DNA of 64,000 nucleotides from positions 62,001 through 126,000 of the forward strand of contig NZ_RQXV01000007.1 of assembly GCF_003858655.1 (NCBI RefSeq), given 5' to 3'. The notes below the pieces were generated by a model, which saw only the letters and a program-made list of their open reading frames with translations, searched no databases and was not told the DNA's origin. This DNA comes from Amphritea balenae (lineage in GTDB: Bacteria > Pseudomonadota > Gammaproteobacteria > Pseudomonadales > Balneatricaceae). Each line of letters opens with the position of its first letter. Positions within the stretch are counted from its first letter, which is position 1. This document shows, in pieces, positions 8,997 through 18,644 of the stretch. The translations under genes and the position numbers were made by a program.

Positions 8997-9620
8997 ATGG
9001 CACAGTGGCATCCGCGCTTTGGTGCGCAAGATATGGAAGTGGTTGAACATGAGCGTATCTGCGATGGTTTTTTTAAGATTGGCCGGTTAAAAATCCGGCA
9101 TAAACTGTTTGAGGGTGGCGAGATAGAGATTATCCGTGAGCAGTTTCAGCGTGATGATGCGGTCTGTGTTTTGTTATTTGATCCCGTTCGGGATGCGGTG
9201 TTACTGATTGAACAATTCAGGGTTGGCGCAATCGGTAAGCCGGGCAGTCCCTGGTTACTGGAATTAGTCGCAGGAATTGTAGAGCCCGGAGAAACCGCTG
9301 AAGATGTTGCCTCGCGGGAATCCGTTGAAGAAGCCGGAGTATCTATTAGCGATATTGTGCCTATAACCCGCTATCTTCCCAGTGCCGGTGGCAGTGATGA
9401 ATATGTTGATCTGCTCTGTGCCAGAGTGGATAGCGCTCAAGCGGGTGGGGTGCATGGTCTGGCGGAAGAGGGCGAAGATATTCTGGTGCATGTGCTACCC
9501 TTTGCTGAGGTTTGTCAGCTAGTGGCAGATGGCACTATTGATAATGCTGCCACCATAATTGCGGTACAATGGTTACAGATAAATAAACAGAGGCTCCTGC
9601 AGCAGTGGGGCTGTAAATAA
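8997..9620 (+). CDS. nudF: ADP-ribose pyrophosphatase (Nudix hydrolase)
   Basis: Hydrolyses ADP-ribose to AMP and ribose 5-phosphate. The Nudix box is intact: G-IVEPG-E-TAEDVAS-RESVEEAGV. Length of 207 aa from ATG at 8997 matches E. coli NudF; this start has a GGAGCAGGA ribosome site, whereas the in-frame GTG at 8964 has none. First gene of a nudF-DUF1249-cpdA-yqiA-parE-parC series that is conserved in E. coli and relatives. Confidence 0.94.
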   Translation: MAQWHPRFGAQDMEVVEHERICDGFFKIGRLKIRHKLFEGGEIEIIREQFQRDDAVCVLLFDPVRDAVLLIEQFRVGAIGKPGSPWLLELVAGIVEPGETAEDVASRESVEEAGVSISDIVPITRYLPSAGGSDEYVDLLCARVDSAQAGGVHGLAEEGEDILVHVLPFAEVCQLVADGTIDNAATIIAVQWLQINKQRLLQQWGCK

Positions 9621-9665
9621 GGACAAAACACTGTCGGATAACGGATCATTGCGACAGCTTTTAGT

Positions 9666-10106
9666 ATGAAGAAACGATATATCCCTGACCTGGTTAAGCA
9701 GATGGCTGATTGTGAAGCCAATTATCTGCGGCTGATGCGGCTGATGCCGGATCTTGAACAGTGCGACGAGCGCGAGTTTGAGGTCCATTGGCATAATCAG
9801 CACAGTACCGTACGGCTCAAGGTTGAGGAGCGTTTTACCTATACAACAACCGTCCTGGTGTCGCAATCGCTGGAGCATAGCTGGCTGGAAGCTCCAAGCC
9901 TGATCGTAAGAATGTACCATGACGCCCGTGCTGCTGAGGTGATCTGTCTGAAAAGCCGACGACAGTTTAAAGGGGTTTATAGCTACCCTAATAATCAGAT
10001 GCATCAGCGGGATGAAAAGGCCCAGCTGAATCAGTATCTGGGGGAGTGGCTGAGCCACTGTCTGACCCATGGCCATGAAGCTGAAACGGTATATAGCTAC
10101 TCATGA
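9666..10106 (+). CDS. yqiB: DUF1249 protein, YqiB-like
   Basis: A 146-aa cytosolic protein with the DUF1249 N-terminal signature (YIPDLVKQMADCEANYLRL) and the C-terminal NNQMHQRDEKAQLNQYLGEWL. Function of the family is not established. The gene order between nudF and cpdA is the same as in E. coli, which supports the identification. Its stop overlaps the cpdA start by 4 bp (ATGA). Confidence 0.9.
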   Translation: MKKRYIPDLVKQMADCEANYLRLMRLMPDLEQCDEREFEVHWHNQHSTVRLKVEERFTYTTTVLVSQSLEHSWLEAPSLIVRMYHDARAAEVICLKSRRQFKGVYSYPNNQMHQRDEKAQLNQYLGEWLSHCLTHGHEAETVYSYS

Positions 10107-10870
10107 GTGACACTGTGCTGATCGCCCAGATAACCGATTGCCACCTGCAGAACGATCCTGAACAATTATACCGCGGCCTTGATGTTGAACAGCATCTGGA
10201 TGCGGTGCTCGAAGATCTGTTTCATCCCGCTGAGTTTTCCCGACCGCCAGACCTTATATTATGGACCGGTGACCTGATTCATCATGGTGGGCCGCAAGGC
10301 TATCTGCGGTTGCAGCAACGTCTTGCTCAGCTCCCGGTACCCAGTTACTGGATTCCCGGCAATCATGATGATACTGCTTTGATGATGCAGATTGGCGGGG
10401 CTTTGAACCTGCGTACCCTTGAGTGTGGCGAGTGGGTTATTATCTTACTGGACAGTACTTCTCTGCCTGATGGCAAAGGTAGTGGGACCCTGGCGCAGAA
10501 TGAGCTGGATTATCTTCAGCAGCAGTTGAATCAGTATTCAGACCGGCACTGTCTGGTCGTGCTGCACCATAACCCGGTGAAGGTACAGAGTGGCTGGCAG
10601 GATTCTATTATGCTGGCGAATGCCGCCTCATTCTGGGAGGTGCTACATAACTATTCCCAGGCAAAAGCGGTAGTCTGTGGTCATGTGCATCAGGACTGGG
10701 ATCTGGACTGGCAGGGGGTGCGGGTATTAATGACTCCCGCCAGCTCTGTGGAGTTTAAAAAATGTTCCGATCAGTTCCAGCTTGATGACGATAAAAAGCC
10801 GGCCTACCGGTTACTGGAACTGCGATCCGACGGCCAGATTCAGACCTCGGTCAAAAGAGTCCGCTGTTAA
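10103..10870 (+). CDS. cpdA: 3',5'-cyclic-AMP phosphodiesterase
   Basis: Calcineurin-like metallophosphoesterase that hydrolyses cAMP to AMP. The metal-site motifs appear in order: QITDCHL, WTGDLIHHGG, PGNHDD, LHHNPV and CGHVHQDWD. The 255-aa size is close to the 275 aa of E. coli CpdA. Translationally coupled to the preceding DUF1249 gene. It sits with nudF, a second nucleotide-hydrolysing enzyme. Confidence 0.93.
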   Translation: MSDTVLIAQITDCHLQNDPEQLYRGLDVEQHLDAVLEDLFHPAEFSRPPDLILWTGDLIHHGGPQGYLRLQQRLAQLPVPSYWIPGNHDDTALMMQIGGALNLRTLECGEWVIILLDSTSLPDGKGSGTLAQNELDYLQQQLNQYSDRHCLVVLHHNPVKVQSGWQDSIMLANAASFWEVLHNYSQAKAVVCGHVHQDWDLDWQGVRVLMTPASSVEFKKCSDQFQLDDDKKPAYRLLELRSDGQIQTSVKRVRC

Positions 10871-10911
10871 GGTTGCAACGTACCCGGCACTCCGGTACTT
10901 TTAGCAAAAGC

Positions 10912-10927
10912 ATGTATATATATACAG
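10912..10927. promoter_or_regulatory. LexA (SOS) box-like palindrome before yqiA-parE
   Basis: ATG-TATATATATA-CAG matches the gammaproteobacterial SOS box CTG-N10-CAG at every position but the first, with the preferred alternating TA centre. It lies 43 bp before the yqiA start. The mismatch falls in a critical half-site base, so binding is uncertain. Confidence 0.4.
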
Positions 10928-10969
10928 ATGCATGCGCTGGCGTAAGTGCAGATTTAAATAAGGGTACCG

Positions 10970-11599
10970 ATGGCTCAGCCACTGTTTATCTACATCCATG
11001 GTTTTAACAGCTCGCCAGATTCCTTTAAGGCGCGATTTTTTGCCGACTGGATGGCTGAAAATGGGCGGGCTGAAGAAGTTATCGTGCCGCAGTTACCCCA
11101 CTGGCCTGCCCGGGCGGTAGCGCTGTTGGAGCAGCTGGTTGAGGCGAATGCCGACCGTAATATTACCCTCATAGGCAGCTCATTAGGTGGTTATTACAGT
11201 ACCTGGCTGGTGGAAAAATACGGCTTACGTGCGGTGTTGATTAATCCGGCGGTGCGTCCCTATGAGTTGCTGGCGGATATGCTGGGAGAACAGGGCAATT
11301 ATTACAGCGATGAGAAATATGAGTTGACCCGAAAGCATCTGGATCAGCTATTGGCGGTAAATTGCAGTGAACTGAATGACCCGCAGCACTACCTGTTATT
11401 AACTCAGACTGCCGATGAAACCCTGGATTATCGTGAAGGGGTAGAAAAATTCAGCGCATCACCGATGCTTGTGCAGCAGGGTGGATCGCACGGTTTTGAC
11501 CAATTTGAACTTGTAATTCCGACTATTCTGGCGTTTGCCGAAGGTTGGATTGAACTACCATCGCTGACCGATCTGAATGCGATGGAAGAGAAGGACTGA
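10970..11599 (+). CDS. yqiA: YqiA-family esterase
   Basis: A 209-aa alpha/beta-hydrolase of the UPF0227/YqiA family. YIHGFNSSP is the oxyanion-side loop, GSSLGGYYSTW is the nucleophile elbow with Ser, and QQGGSHGFDQFE carries the catalytic His. E. coli YqiA hydrolyses short acyl esters; the physiological substrate is unknown. It is 99 bp after cpdA with its own possible promoter, and parE begins 8 bp after its stop. Confidence 0.9.
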   Translation: MAQPLFIYIHGFNSSPDSFKARFFADWMAENGRAEEVIVPQLPHWPARAVALLEQLVEANADRNITLIGSSLGGYYSTWLVEKYGLRAVLINPAVRPYELLADMLGEQGNYYSDEKYELTRKHLDQLLAVNCSELNDPQHYLLLTQTADETLDYREGVEKFSASPMLVQQGGSHGFDQFELVIPTILAFAEGWIELPSLTDLNAMEEKD

Positions 11600-11607
11600 T
11601 ACTTCAG

Positions 11608-13497
11608 ATGACGAATTATAATGCCGATGCAATTGAAGTACTGAGCGGACTGGATCCGGTCCGGCGTCGTCCCGGTATGTATACCGAGACCGACCGGCCA
11701 AATCACCTGGCTCAGGAAGTTATCGATAACAGTGTCGATGAAGCGCTGGCCGGCCATGCGTCGCAGATGGATGTTACCTTACACAAAGATGGCGCCATCA
11801 GTGTTAAAGATAATGGTCGGGGGATGCCGGTAGATATCCATCCGGAAGAGGGCGTCAGCGGCGTTGAACTAATCCTTACCCGCCTGCATGCGGGTGGTAA
11901 GTTTTCCAACGACAATTATAACTATTCCGGTGGTTTGCACGGGGTGGGCGTATCAGTTGTTAATGCGCTCTCCAAACTGCTTGAAGTCACCATTCGCCGG
12001 GGTGGTAATGTTTATAGAATGACCTATGCCGATGGCGAGAAAGTTTCTGAACTGGAGATCGTCGATAGCTGCGGTCAGCGAAATACCGGTACCGAAGTAC
12101 GCTTTCTGGCCGATGGTCAGTATTTCGATACCCCGAAATACCATGTCACTAAGCTGAAGCATATGCTGCGGGCTAAAGCGGTGCTTTGCTCTGGATTGCG
12201 GGTAACCTTTACCGATGCGACCGGAGCAACAAAAGAGAAAGAAGAGTGGTATTACGAAGATGGTCTGATCGATTATCTTAAAGGTACCACTCAGGTATTT
12301 GAAACCCTGCCGGAAGAGCCTTTCACAGTATCGATGAAAGGTGAAGTCGATGCGATGGATGTGGCACTACAGTGGTTGCCGGAAGGAGGGGAGCTGACCT
12401 GCGAAAGCTACGTTAACCTGATCCCGACTGCTCAGGGCGGCACCCATGTGAACGGTCTGCGTACCGGTCTGCTGGACGCGATGCGTGAATTCTGTGAATT
12501 CCGTAACTTGCTACCAAGGGGGGTGAAAATTTCCGCCGAGGATATCTGGGAGCGTTGTTGCTATATCCTGTCTGTAAAAATGCAGGACCCACAATTCTCA
12601 GGTCAGACCAAAGAACGTCTGTCATCTCGTCATATCGCAGCTTTTGTCTCCGGCGCCGCTAAAGATGCCTTTAGTCTGTGGCTTAACCGTCATGTAGAAG
12701 ACGGTGAAAAACTGGCTGAACTGGTGATTAGCCATGCTCAGAAACGGATGCGATCGAATAAGAAAGTGATCCGTAAGAAAGTCACTCAGGGGCCTGCTCT
12801 GCCAGGTAAACTGGCCGACTGTACCGGCGGTGATGCGATGCAGGGCGAGCTGTTCCTGGTGGAGGGTGACTCTGCAGGAGGCTCAGCTAAACAGGCGCGA
12901 AGTCGTGAGTATCAGGCGGTGATGCCGCTGCGGGGTAAGATTCTTAATACCTGGGAAGTCGATGCCGGTGAGGTACTGGGTTCGCAGGAAGTGCACGATA
13001 TCTCAGTGGCGATCGGGGTCGAGCCGGGCTCGGATGATTTTGACGGCCTGCGTTACGGTAAGGTTTGTATCCTTGCCGATGCGGACTCCGACGGTCTGCA
13101 TATCGCTACGCTGCTGTGCGCCCTGTTTGTACGTCACTTCAGACCGTTGGTCAATGCCGGTCATATCTATGTAGCTATGCCGCCGTTATATCGTATCGAT
13201 GTGGCGAAAGATGTTCACTATGCCCTGGATGATGCAGAAAAAGACAGTGTGGTTGAACGGATCAAAGCAGAGCGTAAAAATGCCAAGATTGGTGTGCAGC
13301 GCTTCAAGGGTCTGGGCGAGATGAATCCCCTGCAGCTGCGGGAGACCACTATGTCCCGTGATACTCGTCGATTGGTTCAGTTAACTATTGAGCCGGGCGA
13401 TGGCACCAACGAAGTAATGGATATGTTGCTGGCTAAAAAACGCTCCTCCGACCGTAAAGTGTGGCTGGAAAGCAAAGGCAACCTGGCAGAAGTTTAA
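11608..13497 (+). CDS. parE: DNA topoisomerase IV subunit B
   Basis: ATPase subunit of topoisomerase IV, which decatenates daughter chromosomes. The 629-aa protein has the GHKL ATPase motifs (VIDNSVDEALAG, VKDNGRGMPVDIHPEEG, GGLHGVGVSVVNALS), a transducer domain, and the TOPRIM motifs EGDSAGGSAKQAR and LADADSDGLHIATLL. The length and absence of the GyrB insert identify ParE rather than GyrB. parC follows after 65 bp. Confidence 0.97.
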   Translation: MTNYNADAIEVLSGLDPVRRRPGMYTETDRPNHLAQEVIDNSVDEALAGHASQMDVTLHKDGAISVKDNGRGMPVDIHPEEGVSGVELILTRLHAGGKFSNDNYNYSGGLHGVGVSVVNALSKLLEVTIRRGGNVYRMTYADGEKVSELEIVDSCGQRNTGTEVRFLADGQYFDTPKYHVTKLKHMLRAKAVLCSGLRVTFTDATGATKEKEEWYYEDGLIDYLKGTTQVFETLPEEPFTVSMKGEVDAMDVALQWLPEGGELTCESYVNLIPTAQGGTHVNGLRTGLLDAMREFCEFRNLLPRGVKISAEDIWERCCYILSVKMQDPQFSGQTKERLSSRHIAAFVSGAAKDAFSLWLNRHVEDGEKLAELVISHAQKRMRSNKKVIRKKVTQGPALPGKLADCTGGDAMQGELFLVEGDSAGGSAKQARSREYQAVMPLRGKILNTWEVDAGEVLGSQEVHDISVAIGVEPGSDDFDGLRYGKVCILADADSDGLHIATLLCALFVRHFRPLVNAGHIYVAMPPLYRIDVAKDVHYALDDAEKDSVVERIKAERKNAKIGVQRFKGLGEMNPLQLRETTMSRDTRRLVQLTIEPGDGTNEVMDMLLAKKRSSDRKVWLESKGNLAEV

Positions 13498-13562
13498 CTC
13501 TATATTAAAGAATTCAACTGACTCTGGTAGCAGAGCCGGTTCAGTATTAAAAGGTCCTGCGG

Positions 13563-15854
13563 ATGAGCGGAACAGTACATATCGATGAGGGCGTAGAACG
13601 CCTGTCACTGAAAGAATATACCGAGAAAGCGTATCTGGATTATTCCATGTACGTCATTCTCGATCGGGCGTTGCCGAATATTGGCGATGGTCTGAAGCCG
13701 GTACAGCGACGGATCGTCTATGCGATGTCCGAACTGGGTCTGAAAGCGAACGCGAAGTATAAGAAGTCGGCGCGAACGGTCGGTGACGTGCTGGGTAAAT
13801 TCCATCCCCATGGTGACAGTGCCTGTTACGAAGCGATGGTGCTGATGGCGCAGCCGTTTTCTTACCGTTATCCACTGGTTGATGGTCAGGGTAACTGGGG
13901 CTCGCCGGATGATCCGAAATCCTTCGCCGCGATGCGATATACCGAATCCAAACTGGCTAAATATGCAGAGATATTGCTGAAAGAGGTTGGCCTGGGTACC
14001 GTTGAATGGGGTCCGAACTTTGACGGTACGATTAAAGAACCACTGACTCTGCCGGCGCGTTTGCCTAATATCTTACTCAACGGTACTACGGGTATTGCCG
14101 TTGGTATGGCAACAGATATTCCGCCGCACAATCTGCGCGAAGTGACTCAGGCCTGTATTCAGCTGTTATCAAAGCCGAGTACGAGCCTGGAAGACCTGTG
14201 TGAGATAGTGCCGGGGCCGGATATGCCGACCGAAGCCGAGCTGATCACGCCGCGCCATGAACTGCGTAAAATGTATGAAACCGGCAAAGGCAGCCTGCGA
14301 ATGCGGGCGGTTTATAGCCGGGAGCAGGGTGATATTGTTATCACCGCGCTGCCTCATCAGGTGTCCGGTGCCAAAATCCTGGAACAGATAGCGCAGCAGA
14401 TGCAGCAGAAAAAGCTGCCGATGGTATCCGATCTTCGGGATGAGTCTGATCATGAAAATCCAACCCGGTTGGTGATCGTGCCCCGTTCAAACCGGATCGA
14501 TGTAGAGCAGTTGATGGCTCATCTGTTCGCCAGTACGGATCTGGAGCGCACCTACCGGGTCAATATGAATATGATCGGTATCGATGGCCGGCCACAGGTT
14601 AAGAATCTGAAACAGATCCTCACCGAATGGCTGACCTATCGTACTGAAACAGTTCGTCGACGCTTGCAGTACCGCCTGGATAAAGTGCTGGCACGCTTGC
14701 ATATTCTCGAAGGTCTGATGGTTGCTTATCTCAATATCGATGAGGTAATCGAAATCATCCGTACCGAGGAAAAGCCCAAGCAGGTAATGATAGAGCGCTT
14801 TGGTATTAGCGAAATTCAGGCGGAAGCGATCCTTGAGATTCGTCTGCGTCAGTTAGCTAAGCTGGAAGAGATTAAGATCCGCGGTGAGATGGATGAACTG
14901 TCGGAAGAGCGTCAACAACTGGAAGAGATTCTCGGTTCAGAACGTCTGATGCGTAAGCTGATAAAAGATGAGCTGAAAGCCGATGCTAAAGAGTTCGGTG
15001 ATGATCGTCGCTCTCCTATTGTCGCTCGTGAAGAAGCCAAAGCGCTGGATGAAAAGGCGTTACTCAGTGCAGACCCGGTGACTGCTGTTATATCCAAACA
15101 GGGTTGGATCCGTGCCGCTAAAGGTCATGATATTGATCCTGCCGGACTGAGCTATAAGTCGGGTGATGGCTTTAAGCTAGCCTGTAAAGGTCGGATGAAT
15201 CAGCCGATCATTCTGATGGACAGCACCGGCCGTGCCTATTCGCTGGAAGCGCATACACTGCCATCAGCACGGGGCCAGGGAGAGCCGGTGACCGGTAAAC
15301 TGACCCTGCCAAAAGGGGCTACTATCGATGCCGCTATTGCGGGTAAAGATAAAGATGCGGTACTGCTGGCTTCAGATGCGGGCTATGGCTTCGTAACTAA
15401 GATTGCTGATATGACCAGTAAGACCCGAACCGGTAAAGCCGCTCTGACGCTGCCTAAAGCGTCGATGGGTATGGCACCACTGGCGATTAAGGATAAGGCG
15501 AATGACCTGTTGGTTGCCGTGACCAATGAGGGGCGGATGCTGGTCTTCCCGGTGGCTGATCTGCCCGAACTGGGACGGGGTAAAGGTAATAAGATTATCA
15601 ATATTCCGTCGGCAAGAGCGGCTGCCCGTGAAGAGCTTCTCGTGGCGCTGGTTACTTTATCGCCAGAGGATACTTTGCAGGTGAATTCCGGCCGTCAGCA
15701 TCTGAAGATGAAACCTTCAGATCTTGAGCATTACCGGGGTGAGCGGGGCCGCAGAGGTAATAAGCTTCCGCGGGGTTATCAGCGGGTCGATTCGCTGGAT
15801 GTTCTGGTTAAGGCGGGGCAGGAAGCTGATGGTGAAGCGGAGTCCGGGGAGTAA
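13563..15854 (+). CDS. parC: DNA topoisomerase IV subunit A
   Basis: DNA-cleaving subunit of topoisomerase IV. The 763-aa protein contains the quinolone-resistance region ([29 protein letters not shown]) whose Ser80/Glu84-equivalent positions read as D-S-A-C-Y-E, and the catalytic tyrosine in AMRYTESKL. The C-terminal beta-pinwheel is shorter than in GyrA and lacks a GyrA box, which fits ParC. A good terminator follows. Confidence 0.97.
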   Translation: MSGTVHIDEGVERLSLKEYTEKAYLDYSMYVILDRALPNIGDGLKPVQRRIVYAMSELGLKANAKYKKSARTVGDVLGKFHPHGDSACYEAMVLMAQPFSYRYPLVDGQGNWGSPDDPKSFAAMRYTESKLAKYAEILLKEVGLGTVEWGPNFDGTIKEPLTLPARLPNILLNGTTGIAVGMATDIPPHNLREVTQACIQLLSKPSTSLEDLCEIVPGPDMPTEAELITPRHELRKMYETGKGSLRMRAVYSREQGDIVITALPHQVSGAKILEQIAQQMQQKKLPMVSDLRDESDHENPTRLVIVPRSNRIDVEQLMAHLFASTDLERTYRVNMNMIGIDGRPQVKNLKQILTEWLTYRTETVRRRLQYRLDKVLARLHILEGLMVAYLNIDEVIEIIRTEEKPKQVMIERFGISEIQAEAILEIRLRQLAKLEEIKIRGEMDELSEERQQLEEILGSERLMRKLIKDELKADAKEFGDDRRSPIVAREEAKALDEKALLSADPVTAVISKQGWIRAAKGHDIDPAGLSYKSGDGFKLACKGRMNQPIILMDSTGRAYSLEAHTLPSARGQGEPVTGKLTLPKGATIDAAIAGKDKDAVLLASDAGYGFVTKIADMTSKTRTGKAALTLPKASMGMAPLAIKDKANDLLVAVTNEGRMLVFPVADLPELGRGKGNKIINIPSARAAAREELLVALVTLSPEDTLQVNSGRQHLKMKPSDLEHYRGERGRRGNKLPRGYQRVDSLDVLVKAGQEADGEAESGE

Positions 15855-15897
15855 AGCGTTAGAGCGCAGCTTCGCGGCTTGCCAGAAAGAGCATTAA

Positions 15898-15925
15898 AAA
15901 GAGCGCCTGTTGGCGCTCTTTTTGT
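15898..15925. terminator. Bidirectional terminator between parC and the secreted-protein gene
   Basis: Perfect 10-bp stem AAAGAGCGCC / GGCGCTCTTT with a 4-nt loop, T tract on the plus side and A tract on the other, so it can serve both converging genes. Same core as hairpins near 16471, 20701 and 43230. Confidence 0.9.
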
Positions 15926-16006
15926 TTCATCTATTATGTCTGATCAATGATAGGCGGAAGTTTTGTCTAGCATTAATACCTTTTTGAAGCGGGAATAAGC
16001 TTTATA

Positions 16007-16357
16007 TCACTGTAGAGTGGCGCGCTTCGGTCGGGTGTTGTTTGTAACGCATTTGTCTTGTTTGCCTGACCAATTGATTTTTAATGTATAGCCTTTGGGG
16101 CAGCCAGGTCGAAGCCCTTTTTTATTCTTTGCTACCTGAGATTTAAGAGCTTTAGATGATGAGTTGTTAGGACACTTTTGGCCTAGTTGTGCCTTGATGC
16201 ATAACTCATACTTGTCGTAAGCGTTGCTGGAGCTATTAGGGGTGGGGTGCTTCTTATTGCATGTGTTGACGGCATCGTCAGCACAGTTGGCAAAAGCGCT
16301 GCCAGATAACGCAACTAAGAAGACAATGGAAGCCAGCGAAACAAAGATGTTTTTCAT
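16007..16357 (-). CDS. Small secreted six-cysteine protein, unknown family
   Basis: A 116-aa protein with a clear signal peptide (basic MKN, hydrophobic FVSLASIVFLVAL, cleavage after AFA at residue 23). The mature chain has six cysteines (25, 33, 53, 62, 86, 103), a Ser/Asn-rich linker and is very basic toward the C-terminus, ending NNTRPKRATLQ. Even cysteine number plus export suggests three disulfides. I do not recognise the family. The gene looks AT-richer than its neighbours and sits between two hairpins of the same sequence family, which may indicate late acquisition. Confidence 0.75.
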   Translation of the reverse strand: MKNIFVSLASIVFLVALSGSAFANCADDAVNTCNKKHPTPNSSSNAYDKYELCIKAQLGQKCPNNSSSKALKSQVAKNKKGLRPGCPKGYTLKINWSGKQDKCVTNNTRPKRATLQ

Positions 16358-16470
16358 GGCTTTTCTCCTGCGTTTTTAAATTGATTACCTTATGTCCCCC
16401 TCGTTAAAACAATTATAGATTTAATTGGCCCGGTTCGCTTTTGGCTGTACTGTCAACGTAAGACAGATAT

Positions 16471-16493
16471 AAAAAGAGCGCCAAAGGCGCTCT
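16471..16493 (-). terminator. Terminator of the luciferase-like oxidoreductase gene
   Basis: 8-bp stem AGAGCGCC / GGCGCTCT with a 3-nt loop. Read on the minus strand it is followed by a T run, 58 bp after the stop of the oxidoreductase gene. Confidence 0.82.
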
Positions 16494-16550
16494 CTTAAAA
16501 ATTAGTTGCTCTGGTGACTAGCCAATAATGCAGGCGTAATTTTGCCTGCG

Positions 16551-17555
16551 TTATAGCCCCTGTGCCAGCAGCTTATAACTATCTAAGCGGTCTTCAAAGC
16601 TATGAGTGACGGTCACGGTGGTGACTTCATCACAGTCAAAGGCGCTGGCCAGCTGAGTAATCTCTTCAGCACACTGCTCCGGTGTACCGACGGTGTATCC
16701 CTTAAGGATATGATCATAATCAGCCTGCTGGCTAACAGACAGTTGCTGATAGCGATCCTGCACTTCAGACGGCGTCAGGAATGCTTCACGCATACCCAGC
16801 TGAGCGGCCAGCTTACGGTAAACCGCAGTGCCTGCACGAAGCTTGGCCTCTTCTTCAGTAGCGGCACAGATACAGGCGATACCGAGCATCTTGTTAGGTG
16901 TGGTTTGGTGGCCCGCACGCTTCCACTGTTCCATATATTCGGTGAATATTTCAGGACGGCAGTTATCCGGATCGATAAACCGGGCCAACGCGATGTTATA
17001 GCCTAAATGTCCGGCCAGGCCTGCACTGCCACCGCTTGAACCCAGCATCCATAGTTCCGGCTTTGGTGAGCTGTCGGGCAGCACTTTGATACTGTGGAAA
17101 GGGTTGTCGCTCGGCATGCTGCCATTAACAAAGCCTTTCAGGTCCTGTGCCTGATTGCCGTATATTTCGCCGTTAGGCTGATGTGGAAATGCCAGAGCAT
17201 GGGATGTAAGCCCGGTACCGCCCGGTGCACGGCCGATACCCAGATCGATCCGATCCGGGAAGAGCGTGGCCATCATCTTGAAACTCTCGGCAACTTTAAG
17301 TGGGCTGTAGTGAGTCATCATTACACCACCGCTACCCACGCGAATGTTGTTAGTGACGCTGGCAATGGCTGCTACCACTATCTCAGGACAAGGAATCGCG
17401 AAGTGGATACTGTCATGGTGCTCAGCAACCCAGTAACGGTAATAACCCAGTTCATCACAGGCTTTGGCAAGCTCTACAGTCAGCTTAGGTGCGTCTATAG
17501 CCGGATGGGAGCCATGGACTGGGGATTGATCAACAACAGACAGTTTAATATTCAT
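16551..17555 (-). CDS. LLM-class flavin-dependent oxidoreductase (bacterial luciferase-like)
   Basis: A 334-aa protein of the luciferase-like monooxygenase superfamily, closest in pattern to the YhbW/MsnO8-type group. Diagnostic segments are VDQSPVHG, YYRYWVAEHHDS, RVGSGGVMMTHYSPLKVAE, PDRIDLGIGRAPGGT and LWMLGSSGGSAGLAGHLG. It should bind FMNH2 supplied by a separate reductase and oxidise an unknown substrate. Monocistronic, with its own terminator. Its ribosome site GGAGA lies inside the right arm of a 48-bp perfect palindrome, so expression is probably controlled there. Confidence 0.9.
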   Translation of the reverse strand: MNIKLSVVDQSPVHGSHPAIDAPKLTVELAKACDELGYYRYWVAEHHDSIHFAIPCPEIVVAAIASVTNNIRVGSGGVMMTHYSPLKVAESFKMMATLFPDRIDLGIGRAPGGTGLTSHALAFPHQPNGEIYGNQAQDLKGFVNGSMPSDNPFHSIKVLPDSSPKPELWMLGSSGGSAGLAGHLGYNIALARFIDPDNCRPEIFTEYMEQWKRAGHQTTPNKMLGIACICAATEEEAKLRAGTAVYRKLAAQLGMREAFLTPSEVQDRYQQLSVSQQADYDHILKGYTVGTPEQCAEEITQLASAFDCDEVTTVTVTHSFEDRLDSYKLLAQGL

Positions 17556-17556
17556 T

Positions 17557-17604
17557 TATATCTCCAATATATAGTTAATATATTAACTATATATTGGAGA
17601 TATA
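17557..17604. promoter_or_regulatory. 48-bp perfect palindrome covering the ribosome site of the LLM gene
   Basis: Both 24-bp arms (17557-17580 and 17581-17604) are exact reverse complements, and the sequence is about three-quarters A+T. The start codon at 17555-17553 begins directly beside it, and the GGAGA ribosome site at 17567-17562 on the minus strand is part of the arm, with its twin at the distal end. It could be a double-site operator for a dimeric repressor or an RNA hairpin that hides the ribosome site. Confidence 0.85.
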
Positions 17605-17666
17605 TCAATCATCGGTAAGCTTAATGGGAGTTAGTAGCTCCGAAATGCCAGACATTGTGGCTCTGT

Positions 17667-18419
17667 TCATATAAACCGGACTAATTCGGACTTACGATTG
17701 ATTTTAAGCTTTTTGAAAGCCCTTTTTTTATAGGTGGTAACTGTCGATTCAGACAACTGAAGTTCATTACAGATCGATTTTGCCGTATGACCCTGAAGAA
17801 TCATATTACAGATCTGCGCTTCCCGCTCCGAGAGTCCTGATGCGAGTAGCGACTTAATCACACCACGTTGTTTACGTTCATCACGGAAGTGTTTTAACAG
17901 TAAAGAACCGATTAAGGAGGATGCCTGTTTCAGCGAGTTAAGCTGTATTTCAGTAAAGGCGTCTTCCTTCTTACTATAAAAATTCACATAAAAGAGATGT
18001 TGGCTTTTTCGGTCCAGTACGACAAATGAGAACTTGGTATCGAAATTAGGTACATTAAAAAAACGTTTGCGATAAACAGGAGGGAGTCCTCTTTTTTCTA
18101 ACAAGCGGCAAGGTGCTACGTCAGTGTCAGAGAGTACGGATTCCTTCAGTTCTTTCAACAGCGGATCATCCAGATAGGAACCATCCAGATATAGTGAGGC
18201 CAGCTCGAGTCCAAGATCAGGACGTTCCACATTATGCGCTAAGCGGCAGGTAGCGTAATCGCCATTGGGTGAAAATTCAAAAACCATATACTGGTCGATT
18301 TGGGCAAAGCATTTCATCATTTGAAAGAATTTAGGATAAAACTCACCGCTTCCGAGTCGATCTATGCAGGCTGCAACCTGCTCAGGTATATCCTGCCAAA
18401 TATCACGAGCACTGTGCAT
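17667..18419 (-). CDS. LuxR-type transcriptional regulator
   Basis: A 250-aa regulator with a C-terminal LuxR/FixJ helix-turn-helix at about residues 186-248 (LSEREAQICNMILQGHTA, ICNELQLSESTVTTYKKRA). The N-terminal part is not a response-regulator receiver domain and lacks the canonical autoinducer pocket pattern, so it likely senses an unknown ligand. Start at 18419 is chosen because GAGGTG precedes it at good spacing; an in-frame ATG at 18473 would add 18 residues but has a poor ribosome site. It is divergent from the hydroxybenzoate-monooxygenase-like gene, its probable target. Confidence 0.85.
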   Translation of the reverse strand: MHSARDIWQDIPEQVAACIDRLGSGEFYPKFFQMMKCFAQIDQYMVFEFSPNGDYATCRLAHNVERPDLGLELASLYLDGSYLDDPLLKELKESVLSDTDVAPCRLLEKRGLPPVYRKRFFNVPNFDTKFSFVVLDRKSQHLFYVNFYSKKEDAFTEIQLNSLKQASSLIGSLLLKHFRDERKQRGVIKSLLASGLSEREAQICNMILQGHTAKSICNELQLSESTVTTYKKRAFKKLKINRKSELVRFI

Positions 18420-18644
18420 CTTCACCTCTAACTCTCCATATACCGCGAAGTATAGTTTTATGCCTGAGAGCATTTCTCTGGCGCTACCCTGCTGTAGCTC
18501 AAGCTTACAAGATTGCCATCATTCCAGCGTCCCCATTTTTAGATGACAGGCCCGCTTAGCTTATACATTTAGACTCTACACCATCAGTAAATGATGAATA
18601 AAAAATGACATACAAAAAAATACTGAGCCAGCTAAGAGGATTAT

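Noticed and set aside
10912-10940. Intrinsic terminator of cpdA
   Set aside because: The palindrome is AT-only in its centre and lacks a T tract; it reads better as a protein-binding site.
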